A stretch of 64,000 nt of DNA, taken from Membranipora membranacea (lineage: Eukaryota; Bryozoa; Gymnolaemata; Cheilostomatida; Membraniporidae). This document shows, piece after piece, positions 25,701 through 36,700 of the stretch (its first letter is position 1; each line of letters opens with the position of its first letter). The DNA lies in the NCBI GenBank assembly GCA_914767715.1, contig OU612071.1, positions 6,245,493 to 6,309,492 on the forward strand. Direction: 5' to 3'. Made by a program: the position numbers and the translations under genes. The notes under the pieces were generated by a model, which did no database searches, had not been told where the DNA came from, and saw only the letters and a list, made by a program, of their open reading frames with translations.

Positions 25701-28700
25701 TTTGAAATGCAAGTGTCAAACATGTGGAAGGTTAAAGGATTATATACAAGGAGTTAGTTTAGTTTGCTTTTGTTATCAGATCCGAAATTACCATGTGGTA
25801 ATAAAAATTGATCCCGGGTTGCTCTGGGTAAAAAATGGTACTAAAAATGATTCAGCTTACATGAAAATTTTTGTCATGGTATGACTTAACAACATTAAAA
25901 GATCTATGACATCAACATCGCATTGGTGTGAAATTGGTGACTCAATGAGAAGATGAGTTGATAGCCTAATGGATGTCATATCTGAATTTTCCATGCTCCA
26001 TTACATATTGCCACCAATTTTTATCACTCTGCTGCCATTCAGTGTTGAGATATACACCATGTTTTCATTTGAATGGTGAGGTTGACCTCAAAATATGCAT
26101 CAATTTCCAATAAAGAGCTGAGAAAAAAAATATCAAAAAGAATTTGCAGCCTTCAGGGATTGAAATCGGAACTCTCTTGCAGATATCAAATATCCTAGCA
26201 GCTCAGCGCGAACTGGCAGGTGTTTCAATGGCTCGAGGAGCCCTGTAAATAGCCTCAGGTCTATCCATCAAAACGCAGTAATAGACAGCAATAATGGGTG
26301 TAAAAAACAAAATTTGAGGGCCTTTTATGGGAGTATCCTCAAAGCTGTGACATCGATTGAGGGAGTTCCATCTAGTTCATGGGACATACCGCATTGAAAA
26401 GCATGAGTAATTTAGTATTTTAGTACCTATAGATAAGCCCCTGGTATAGGCCTTTAGCTTCTAAACCCTGAAATGAGCCTATAAAAAATTATTGAAATAA
26501 ACTCACACAATCATCATAACACATGTTTATTAACCTCTATCAACGTCATGATCTTTGGATCTAGTTCCACCTGACCCCAACTTTTCTTACACAATATTTG
26601 GAGTATGATACTAATAGTTATGAAAAATGGTGGACAAATGTAATGGACCATAGAAATTCTATCATAGGTAGTCAAGTCATTCCTTGTCTATCAGACTTTA
26701 ATGTAATAACAGGAGTCCGCTTTGTCACTAGGTACTCAAAAAGATATTAGACATTGCTGGTGATGTAGCAGTTCAAGTCTGCAACTTGGACTTTGAAGCA
26801 GGTAGGTTATTTTTTTATATCATTATGTCTTGGAGTGATCAAAAATTGGATAAGGCTAGATGTGTTTGTTTTCAACATAAAATGAAATAGTAGAATGCAT
26901 AATTTGTATCAATAATCACTTAGTTGATCAATTATTGTAGCTATGTGGGCTGCTATACGTGAGGTGCTGCCGAACGTAAATGTTCACGGATGCCATTTCC
27001 ATCACAGACAACGAATTATGAAGAAGGTGAAAGCCATTCCTGGTATGAGAGCTTAAATTATTTATATTATTTCATCTCACAGATGAATTGGTATTGCAAT
27101 AAATCTGCTTCATTTTTCTTCTACCAAATCAATTACAATAGTTGGATGACAAATTGCTTCACATTATTAATCTCTCTGATGAAGCTAAGTTATTTGCAAA
27201 TGCAAAAGATATTTGCTGGCAACAATGCGCACAAATAGGCTTTTGGTAGGTGTAGAAAGGAACATCTATTTTTGATAATTACGTATCAATGTCCATAATA
27301 TAAATGTTGGCACATGATATAAGATGTACTATCACATGGTAATATTTAAAATCGAAATGAAGATATGTGGTAAAGCGCTAAGCCTTGTAATCTGGCTTTC
27401 ATCCACACCAAAAGGTCCAACATAGTTGGATATGTCATGTCATATATGTCATGTATTGTTACTCAAATTAAAAGGCTGCAAGCTCGTGAGTTGATTCATA
27501 TACTTATATGTACAAACCATTGTGTCAGGTACATATAAGTGCAAATGACTGGGAAGTTTAAGATGCTGACGGTTTAGGAATGTATTCTCACTCAAGCTGT
27601 GATTATTCTTTCCTGAGTGTTCCACCATGCACATCTGTTGATCTCTAGAGTGTTGGAAAACCGGTCTTAAAATTGAGATTTGCCAGTCTACAAAACTTTG
27701 AATTTTTGTCAGATGGCGCCACTCTTGAAATCAGTCTACAGCTATATAGATAATTTTATAACTAGCGAATTTCAGAGTTGTTTTCTGCACTGCTTTTGAT
27801 TTTCTTCAAAATTCTGAGCTCTGAGAGGAATGATAATGACCTTTGCACACTGTGTACACTGCTGTTTAGGTAATCAGGTTCAAAGTAAGGCAAAATAAAT
27901 CACTTAAGGACTCTGGTCTCTCTTAGCCTGTAATCTTAATAGACTCACAATATAAGAGGCCAAATCCTAAATTAACAACAACTACAATCATCAAATACAT
28001 ATTTGATTTGATTAGTTTTCGATATTTTAGCATTTTTTAAAGTATATTTGATTCCTTTGAGAAATTCAATGTGTGATATATATCTGTCTATGAAGACCGG
28101 GATCTTTCCATTTCTGTCTCACTTATACCAAGTGGGCCACAAGCATTTATTGTGAAACTAGGCATATATACATATTGTACTATTCAGTGTCTTTCTAAAA
28201 GCCCATCATCTATTGTATACACACCATACATGTGTTCTATCTAATTAATTATTGGTTTAGGTTATAGGTTTGGGTTTGGGCTGGGCGGTTGGTGTTCAGG
28301 TTTCAGGAAATATTACATCTGGTCGACTATGTCTCTGATGAACTTCACATAAATCATCATTTCTGTTACATATAACTGTACTTTAAAATAAAAATGCTTT
28401 CACAAGGAGGTTATGTTTTTATGATAGACGGCAAGGTTTATCTCTTTTTGAATCAACATTATATTAAAATAATGTAAGTATTATATGTAGCACCTATAGA
28501 CATAAAAACAGTTTTTATATCTATGGTAGCACCCTATCAACATCATCGACTGGAAATGTTGGTACTCAGTGTTGGTTTACAATCCAGTAGTCCCATTTAA
28601 ATACGACGCCAAAATCTAATTACTGATCGTAGAATGCAGTTTTCCAAAAACGTAACCTATATGTTAAGTCGCTGGGCCTAATCTATGCTGTTCTGGTCAT

Positions 28701-29638
28701 AGAAAAGCCTGTGCCAGTTATAAAGCAGTTATCAACAGGTACAAAATCAATCAAACACCTAGCCCGGATTATGTTATAACTGGTCACGCTTAAAACTAAA
28801 CATCCCCTATATTTTGAAACACAGGATGGTACAGGAAATATTGCCAGGATAGCGAGACCAAACAATTTGTCCAAATGGTAATGGGACTAGCGCTACTTCC
28901 ACCTGAGGGAGTGGTTCCAGCACTAGGTTGGCTAAGAGAAATGGCAAAGTCAGCCCCTGCCAAAGAATTGCTGTTGTATTATGAAAATGTTTGGACAAGG
29001 AGATGGAAGCCATCAGAAGTTTCAGTATTTGGCCGAAAGATACGTACCAATAATGACTTGGAAGGTAGGGAAAATCCAAGGATCATCAAAGGGAATGCAA
29101 CACATGTTTACAATGCTTGTTGCGTATTTATCTACAAGTTTTTTTTTCTCATTCCAAAAAATGATTTGATTTGTTTATTTTTTACTGAACACCTTCCAGA
29201 TCAACACAATAATAATATTTAGCATCTTTTCTAACAATGCTGAAGTAACTGAGGACCTGACGATCTGCCGGTGTGTTGGTATTAATAATTTTGTGATTAA
29301 CTGCCAATTTGTATACTGTCATTTGGTTGTAACATTCTTCCATAGGCTACCACAAACGGCTGAATGACCTGACCAAAGCAAAATCAAACACGTGGAAGCT
29401 CATGGCAAGGCTTGCTTTAGAGGCCAAGGAGGCCTTGAGACAGGTGCAGCTGGTGAAGGTGGGAGAGGCCACCAGGATCAGGAATAAACGTTTTCTTAAA
29501 ATAAATAGGTCAATTTTTTCAGCCTTTGATAAATTTAATCGTACGAAAAACCTCAAAGACCTACTACGGTTCAGTGCATATCAGGCTGATGAGCTAGGCA
29601 TATCTGCAATTACGATGGAAGAAACGGAATATGATTAG
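16743..29638 (+). CDS. PHD-OTU-FLYWCH-MULE transposase, 20 exons, 929 residues
   Basis: Exons: 16743-16948, 18026-18141, 18634-18847, 19429-19726, 20679-20729, 21073-21156, 21476-21559, 21902-21985, 22186-22233, 22739-22816, 23258-23328, 23542-23704, 24177-24320, 24508-24693, 25043-25152, 25426-25573, 26732-26801, 26941-27042, 28825-29064, 29346-29638. All junctions are GT-AG, phases agree, and the sum is 2790 nt with no internal stop. Residues 10-55 form a PHD-type finger (CNCNHV..QCDNC..WLHVTC..LCKSC). Residues 108-278 form an OTU/vertnin-like domain with MDGNCLYNAVS (Cys141) and FNHWVPLV (His269). Residues 490-535 are FLYWCH-like (WRCSKRPSCP..HNHP). The transposase core has Asp649 (WYLDGTFK), Asp715 (CNLDFEA), GCHFHHRQR near 735-743 and Glu832 (TNNDLEGYHKRL), a complete DDE set as in MULE transposases. 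An alternative in-frame ATG lies at 16704. The protein would cut and move the element in the nucleus; the role of the OTU protease is unknown. Confidence 0.88.
19961..20030. repeat. AT-rich hairpin in an intron
   Basis: TTTACAACCTAAGCTGATAT is followed after a short AT loop by ATATCAGCTTAGGTTGTAAA, a near-perfect inverted repeat beside a (TA)n tract. Confidence 0.7.
20920..22020 (+). repeat. Triplicated exon-plus-intron unit inside the transposase gene
   Basis: Three diverged copies of a roughly 400-425 bp unit, each containing an 84 bp phase-0 exon (21073-21156, 21476-21559, 21902-21985). The intron parts also align: CCAGTGGA..ACACCAC, GATAAGTAATTGCTT, GAACTGAATGAACAGCTCA. The encoded 28-residue peptides share the pattern VxTHPG..GQER.RS...INKQ.Y.E, with the third copy most diverged and basic (NKRRRSPKP). 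Confidence 0.85.
26150..26222 (-). repeat. Possible tRNA-like sequence in an intron
   Basis: The minus strand reads GAGCTGCTAGGATATTTGAT and later GATTTCAATCCC, reminiscent of A- and B-boxes. The match is weak. Confidence 0.25.
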
Positions 29639-29733
29639 TTAAACATCACTGCACTGTATGTTTGTCATAGTCTAGTTCAATCTTTGTCAATATTTTATTA
29701 TCCAATCATTGTTCTGTTAGTGCTCTGATGAAA

Positions 29734-29739
29734 AATAAA
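29734..29739 (+). terminator. Polyadenylation signal of the transposase gene
   Basis: AATAAA about 95 bases after the stop codon and before the right satellite arm begins. Confidence 0.5.
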
Positions 29740-29917
29740 CGAAATATATACTGGTGTAAACTACATTGAGAAATGTACTACGAAAACAAACACATTCTGC
29801 ACGTAAGTTAGACACCCTTGCATTTACATAGTATTTTATTGTCCTAAGCCATGTCAACTGTTACATTTATTTCTATCAGGTTAGAATTTACTTAACTTTG
29901 TTGACTTGTTGTTTTAC

Positions 29918-32799
29918 AGAGGTTTCAAGACTTGAAGAACTCAAAAATCACGCTGGGCCAATTTCTTGAAAAGTTTCAAAACTTTTTTTTTCACAAAATC
30001 TTAAGTTTGTTGACTTAACTCATTTTTTAGAGGTTTTGGGACTTGGAGAACTCAAAAACCAAGATGGGCCGTTTTTTTGAAAAAATTGAAAACTTAAGTT
30101 TTTTCCCAAAATCTTAAGTTTGTTGACTTAACTCATTTTTTAGAGGTTTTGGGACTTGGAGAACTCAAAAACCAAGATGGGGCGTTTTTTCGAAAAGTTT
30201 GAAAACTTAAGTTTTTTCCCAAAAAGTTAAGTTTTTTCCCAAAAACTTAAGTTCGTTGACTTAACTCATTTTTTAGAGGTTTTGGGACTTGGAGAACTCA
30301 AAAACCAAGATAGGCCGTTTTTTTGAAAAATTTGAAAACTTGAGTTTTTTCCTAAGAACTCAAGTTTGTTGACTTAACTCATTTTTTAGAGGTTTTGGGA
30401 CTTGGAGAACTAAAAAACCAAGATAGGCCGTTTTTTTGAAAAATTTGAAAACTTAAGTTTTTTCCCAAAAAGTTAAGTTTTTTCCCAAAACTTAAGTTCG
30501 TTGACTTAACTCATTTTTTAGAGGTTTTGGGACTTGGAGAACTCAAAAACAAGATGGGCTGTTTTTTTGAAAAATTTGAAAACTTAAGTTTTTTCCCAAA
30601 AACTTAAGTTCGTTGACTTAACTCATTTTTTTAGAGTTTTTGGGACTTGGAGTACTCAAAATTCAAGATGGGCCGTTTTTTTGAAAAATTTGAAAACTTA
30701 AGTTTTTTCCCAAAAACTTAAGTTTGTTGACTTAACTCATTTTTTAGAGGTTTCGGGACTTGGAGAACTCAAAAACCAAGATTGACCGTTTTTTCGAAAA
30801 GTTTGAAAAGTTAAGTTTTTTCCCAAAAACTTAAGTTCGTTGACTTAACTCATTTTTTAGAGGTTTTGGGACTTGGAGTACTCAAAAACCAAGATGGGCC
30901 GTTTTTTTGAAAAATTTGAAAACTTAAGTTTTTTCCTAAAAACTCAAGTTTGTTGACTTAACTCATTTTTTTAGAGTTTTTGGGACTTGGAGTACTCAAA
31001 ATTCAAGATGGGCCGTTTTTTTGAAAAATTTGAAAACTTAAGTTTTTTCCCAAAAAGTTAAGTTTTTTTCCCAAAAACTTAAGTTCGTTGACTTAACACA
31101 TTTTTTAGAGGTTTTGGGACTTGGAGAACTCAAAAACCAAGATGGGCCGTTTTTTTGAAAAATTTGAAAACTTAAGTTTTTTCCCAAAAACTTAAGTTCG
31201 TTGACTTAACTCATTTTTTAGAGGTTTTGGGACTTGGATAACTCAAAAACCATGATGGGCCGTTTTTCCGAAAAGTTTGAAAACTTAAGTTTTTTCCCAA
31301 AAACTTAAGTTTTTTCCCAAGAACTCAAGTTTGTTGACTTAACTCATTTTTTAGAGGTTTTGGGACTTGGAGAACTCAAAAACCAAGATGGGCCGTTTTT
31401 TTGAAAAATTTGAAAACTTAAGTTTTTTCCCAAAATCTTAAGTTTGTTGACTTAACTCATTTTTTAGAGGTTTCGGGACTTGGAGAACTCAAAAACCAAG
31501 ATGGGGCGTTTTTTCGAAAAGTTTGAAAACTTAAGTTTTTTCCCAAAAAGTTAAGTTCGTTGACTTAACTCATTTTTTTAGAGTTTTTGGGACTTGGAGT
31601 ACTCAAAATTCAAGATGGGCCGTTTTTTTGAAAAATTTGAAAACTTAAGTTTTTTCCCAAAAAGTTAAGTTTTTTTCCCAAAAACTTAAGTTCGTTGACT
31701 TAACACATTTTTTAGAGGTTTTGGGACTTGGAGAACTCAAAAACCAAGATGGGCCGTTTTTTTGAAAAATTTGAAAACTTAAGTTTTTTCCCAAAAACTT
31801 AAGTTCGTTGACTTAACTCATTTTTTAGAGGTTTTGGGACTTGGATAACTCAAAAACCAAGATGGGCCGTTTTTTCGAAAAGTTTGAAAACTTAAGTTTT
31901 TTCCCAAAAACTTAAGTTCGTTGACGTAACTCATTTTTTAGAGGTTTTGGGACTTGGATAACTCAAAAACCAAGATGGGCCGTTTTTTCGAAAAGTTTGA
32001 AAACTTAAGTTTTTTCCCAAAAAGTTTTTTCCCAAGAACTCAAGTTCGTTGACTTAACTCATTTTTTGGAGTTTTTGGGACTTGGAGTACTCAAAAACCA
32101 AGATGGGCCGTTTTTTTGAAAAATTTGAAAACTTAAGTTTTTTCCCAAAAACTTAAGTTCGTTGACTTAACTCATTTTTTTAGAGTTTTTGGGACTTGGA
32201 GTACTCAAAATTCAAGATGGGCCGTTTTTTTGAAAAATTTGAAAACTTAAGTTTTTTCCCAAAAACTTAAGTTTGTTGACTTAACTCAGTTTTTAGAGGT
32301 TTTGGGACTTGGAGAACTCAAAAACCAAGATGGGCCGTTTTTTCGAAAAGTTTGAAAACTTAAGTTTTTTCCCAAAAAGTTTTTTCCCAAGAACTCAAGT
32401 TCGTTGACTTAACTCATTTTTTGGAGTTTTTGGGACTTGGAGTACTCAAAAACCAAGATGGGCCGTTTTTTTGAAAAATTTGAAAACTTAAGTTTTTTCC
32501 CAAAAACTTAAGTTTGTTGACTTAACTCATTTTTTAGAGGTTTTGGGACTTGGAGAACTCAAAAACCAAGATGGGCCGTTTTTTTGAAAAATTTGAAAAC
32601 TTAAGTTTTTTCCCAAAAACTAAAGTTCGTTGACTTAACTCATTTTTTTAGAGTTTTTGGGACTTGGAGTACTCAAAATTCAAGATGGGCCGTTTTTTTG
32701 AAAAATTTGAAAACTTAAGTTTTTTCCCAAAAACTTAAGTTCGTTGACTTAACTCATTTTTTAGAGGTTTTGGGACTTGGAGAACTCATAAATCATGCT
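29918..32799 (-). repeat. Right satellite arm, about 24 monomers, inverted relative to the left arm
   Basis: Same satellite as the left arm in reverse complement: landmarks AACTTAAGTTTTTTCCCAA, GTTGACTTAACTCATTTTTT, TTTTGGGACTTGGAGAACTC and CAAGATGGGCCG. Many monomers have a second CCCAAAAAGTTAAG subunit. The arm is roughly half the length of the left arm and its variants differ, so the arms have evolved separately by unequal exchange. Confidence 0.95.
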
Positions 32800-32880
32800 G
32801 GGCCGTTTTGGGCCGCGGGCCGTTATGGGCCTCGGGCCGTTTTGGGCCGCGGGCCGTTTTGGGCCGTGGGCCGTTTTGGG
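32800..32880 (-). repeat. Right terminal 17 bp repeat array of the giant element
   Basis: Mirror of the left end: four 17 bp units plus the 13 bp partial unit, read on the minus strand from 32880. Unit tails are ACGG, GCGG, GAGG and GCGG, with one unit carrying CCCATAACGG. Confidence 0.9.
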
Positions 32881-33202
32881 CGTTTTCCACAATAACTACT
32901 TCATGTATCACATATAAATAAATGAGGTATTACAAACACATGATTCAGCATACCAACCAATCAGCGGAGTAACATGCTAAACCTGAAGGGCTGTATTGTT
33001 TACAGGCGTGTATTTGATATCAAATAATTTTCTGCTTTGCTTTGTAGTCCCTTTAGCAGTTGTGCATTGTGAAGGAGATGTAAGGTCAAGAATGACCATA
33101 ACAAATTTGATTTATTAATAGGCAATGGCTGAATGCTATGAGTTTGCGAGATGCTTTTGCATGGCTCTGAGTAGGGAATTTTACTTGTAAAGGTGAGATG
33201 AC

Positions 33203-33290
33203 ACAATCGGTTAGAGCGCTAGTTTTCAACTGCCAGGGAACTATTTAGTGTTGCAGGAGATGTGGTTTGAGTTTCACTCTAGAAATTTTC
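33203..33290 (+). repeat. tRNA-like sequence just outside the giant element
   Basis: ACAATCGGTTAGAGCGCTAG resembles a D-arm/A-box, and GTGGTTTGAGTTTCAC is a weak B-box after a long variable-arm-like stretch. It is probably a SINE or tRNA relic in the former intron 5 of TRIM A. Confidence 0.3.
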
Positions 33291-33755
33291 AAATTAAATT
33301 GTCCCAGCTACTAGCAAGGGTTTTGTATACTTCCTTTCAAAATGCTTCCATTGTGAGATTGACTTGGTTGCCGTAGATTTTTATTTAAGTAGGCATTTGA
33401 TATATAAATGTTTTCATCATCATAGACGAAATTGTCCCACAATGTAAGTATGACCACTGTTTCACCAGTTTAACCCAGAATTATTTCTGCGTTGCACCAA
33501 AGGCTACAATATAGCCTCGCCGTGTAATACAAGGTTGATAATGGTAACATATAACGACATTGAGGTGTTATACGTATCTCATTTACAAATAATTGAGGTT
33601 ATTCATACAAGTGCACATGTTATTTTATGCGCTCCTCAGCAGTCCAATAAAAATTTTTTAAGATTATTGTTTTCTTTTAATAACATGAATGATACATTAA
33701 CAACCAGTTATATTAGAACTTGGGTTTGAAGCTCTAATAAGGCAAAAGAAATTAC

Positions 33756-36700
33756 CTGATGATATGTGAAGAGTCGAGACTCAATCCTTAAGGTCTGCCT
33801 GCTTATCCTCTCCAACATAACTCCGACTTCATCATCTAGGAAACCAGTCACCTCAGCCTTAAATTTAGCTCTCGTTTCTTTCAGTTCGGTCTCAAGCTCT
33901 GCATATTTTTTCATGATCTCATCAATCTGGAACCGAGGAGAAGAAAGAAGATATTTGTATTGAGGTACTGAGTAGTACAAGTCTTAAAAAGGGAGTTCAG
34001 TTCAGATTCACTTTCTCCCATCCCTATCCAGGTTGATAGATCAACCAATTCCGATTCTGTACATGTGCTCCATTTTGGCGCCAAATACATCAGAACAATT
34101 TGTTTACATTGATAAGGAAGGATTTGATGTCATAGGTGGGAGACTCATAAACAATGCCCTATCAATCAATAATGACTGATTTACATTTAGCAATTTTTCT
34201 CAGTAAACAGTTATTATTTTTGAAAATCATTATAGCTACACATTCCTCAACTATATTTAACTCTGCAGATGGATTTTTGAAAGCTAATTTTTATTTTTTA
34301 AAAGAAAATTAGATATGAAAAAGTGTAGGGATACATAATTTTGAATTCAGGTTATTGTTAAATGACAGGGTCACAATGTGTGCCACAGCATGTGCACTGC
34401 AAATATTGATTTTCAAATGAATTATAAATCAATATATCATTAATCATCATGATTTAAACTATCAAATATGGCTCAATGTAGCCTGTCTTGACAAGGCATG
34501 CTATGCTCCTTGTAATTACCGTGATGTCAAAAGATATAAGGATGTAAATTTGAGCATAGCAAATTGTTAAAAGTAAGTCGCATAAAAATTTCTTTGGTCA
34601 ATATTATTACTCTCCGCACAAATAAATCCCTGTAGATGGACTACCAAGTGTCTACAATTAATGCTGGATCTGAATTACACTTCCTCTTTAATATCTTGTG
34701 GATGGTTGAACTCTTACTGACTACCCAAGACCAAATCATGTCATACTCAGACAGTTACTGTTATAACAGTTATGCAAGATTATCATGGTAAGAAAATCCA
34801 ATGCTCTTCTTGGCATGAGTTATTGATGGTGGAAAAATACCTTTCATGACAGAAGATAACTCCCATTCTCAACATTATGATGTCACAGTCTCCCGGAAGT
34901 GATTGTTTCGTTTATTGCACATCAAGGACCTGTGACATCATAATGCAAAGAATGGGATATACCTGCCCTTATGGAAGGCTCTTTACCACCATCAATAATT
35001 CATGCCAAGTAAAGCATTGTCGGTTTTTTCCATGCAAATGTGACACAACTTTATCGTATGTAACTGCCTGACTAAACTATGCTTTGGTCTTTGAATAGCC
35101 TTTAAACACTTAACCCCTCAGTCCTTGTTAGGATTTGGCTCTGCTGTCTTTGACTGATTTACCATTAAGAAAATTTCTTGTGTCACACGTGATAGCACAA
35201 TTAGCTTTTGTGCAATGGATATTTTTCAAAACTTTACGATTTCTGTCTAATGGCTTCAACATGTACCTGCTTGTCTCTCGCTTCATGGAGTTGTTTTATC
35301 ATTGCTTCTGTATCTTGCTCCCATTCCGATATGACAGCTGTCAGTTGTTTAGACATTCCTAGTAGGTGCTCCTCCTTTTCATAAACCCACAGCTTCTTCT
35401 CGTTTGCCCTTTCCAGTAGATCTGCTACCAATGTCTCCATCGGTAAAGTTTTATGAGCCAAACCTAAAAGAAATAAATGTTCTCTAAGTTATTTTATGTA
35501 GGATGGTATTTATAAGTGGGCAATTGTAAAATTGTTTTCAATTTTCATGTCACCATATATAGAGGTAGATCGTGCACCATAGATTTTAAATCACCTTGCC
35601 AAGCATAAGAAATTCTAAGCACATGGGCTCACCTGCAAACTGAAAGCAATCTGACACCATATGTGAGGTCACCATTCATTAATCTCATACATTATCTTAG
35701 ATTGAGTATACACAATAATGTTTTTTGGATGTTCTAAGCAGTGTCAATGTTTGTGATTAGATGTCTACCCATGAAATGTTTTCAAAGCTTATTTAAAAAC
35801 GCCAATATTTTGTTTGAAAAAATGAACAGATGTCTTCGGCAAACACTGATGTACAGTGGGAATCCAAATGTTTTTATACAAAATATGAGGCACGTCTGTA
35901 AAATGCTCAGACAATGTGACATTGGACAAAAAAACTCTCCAAATTCTGAAATCCAAACCCAAAAAACCGTCCTGGTATGAATTCACTTAAGTGCTTGAAG
36001 TACTAAATTTTTACATCTTGCGCTTTAGAAAACTGATAGCCAGGGACTGCAACAAAAAAGTAAGAGAGACAAACCATCAGTACACGATCCAATCCCCTGG
36101 ACAAGAAGACATGTAAGACAATAGACGTTATGACATCTCTCACAGCCTACACTGTAGGGTCGATCTGTATGAGTTTGACAGTATCTTGTCTCCATCGTTC
36201 TGAAATCTTTCTTATATTCATCCATTCTGATTCGGGCATGATCATCCAAGGATTCGTTGTGGTGCTTTAAAAAAGGATAATAAAATGCTATATAGTCATT
36301 CAGTCTGGCTTTAGCCTAACCAATTATACCTATGCTTTTGTTTTCTTGAGAATATTGTTGCATCCATTGATTTCTTTTTTCACAAAAATGTATTAAACTT
36401 TTTTGAATTGGAACCAACAACAAACTCATTGGCGTGTGTATGTCTGCTAAAAATTAGTATATACCTTTCCAATTGAGAACATGGCATAGTTACTTCCACA
36501 TCTAAGACAGTAACTTTGATTATATCAAACTTACCTTCTCATGAGTCGTACAGAACTTCTTCTTACAGATTATGCAGTAAATCTGAGCCAGCTCTCTTTT
36601 ATCTTCTTTTCTCATACAAACATCACAGCAGAGAAACGCATCTAGTGGATCTGATGCATTTGGTAAGGAGCCGATTCCTTCTTCAAATACAGCCCTAAAA

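Larger units (their letters stand above)
9356..32880 (+). mobile_element. Giant fold-back Mutator-like transposon with satellite-array inverted repeats
   Basis: Both ends carry the same 81 bp tract of four 17 bp units (consensus CCCAAAACGGCCCGCGG) plus a 13 bp partial unit, in opposite orientation (9356-9436 and 32800-32880). Inside each is a tandem array of the same 113-133 bp satellite, direct on the left (to about 15240) and inverted on the right (from about 29918). The unique interior holds one long gene for a PHD-OTU-MULE protein, running left to right. Total length is 23,525 bp. Tandem-repeat inverted termini combined with a MULE-type transposase recall the Drosophila Foldback/NOF arrangement, but the PHD and OTU domains and the array size differ. 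Target duplications are not evident: the left flank before 9356 reads GGTTCGGT and the right flank reads CGTTTTCC. It interrupts TRIM gene A. Confidence 0.85.

Noticed and set aside
9356-32880. Polinton or giant virus-derived element
   Set aside because: No polymerase, capsid, packaging ATPase or integrase frames are present; the only gene is a MULE-type transposase.
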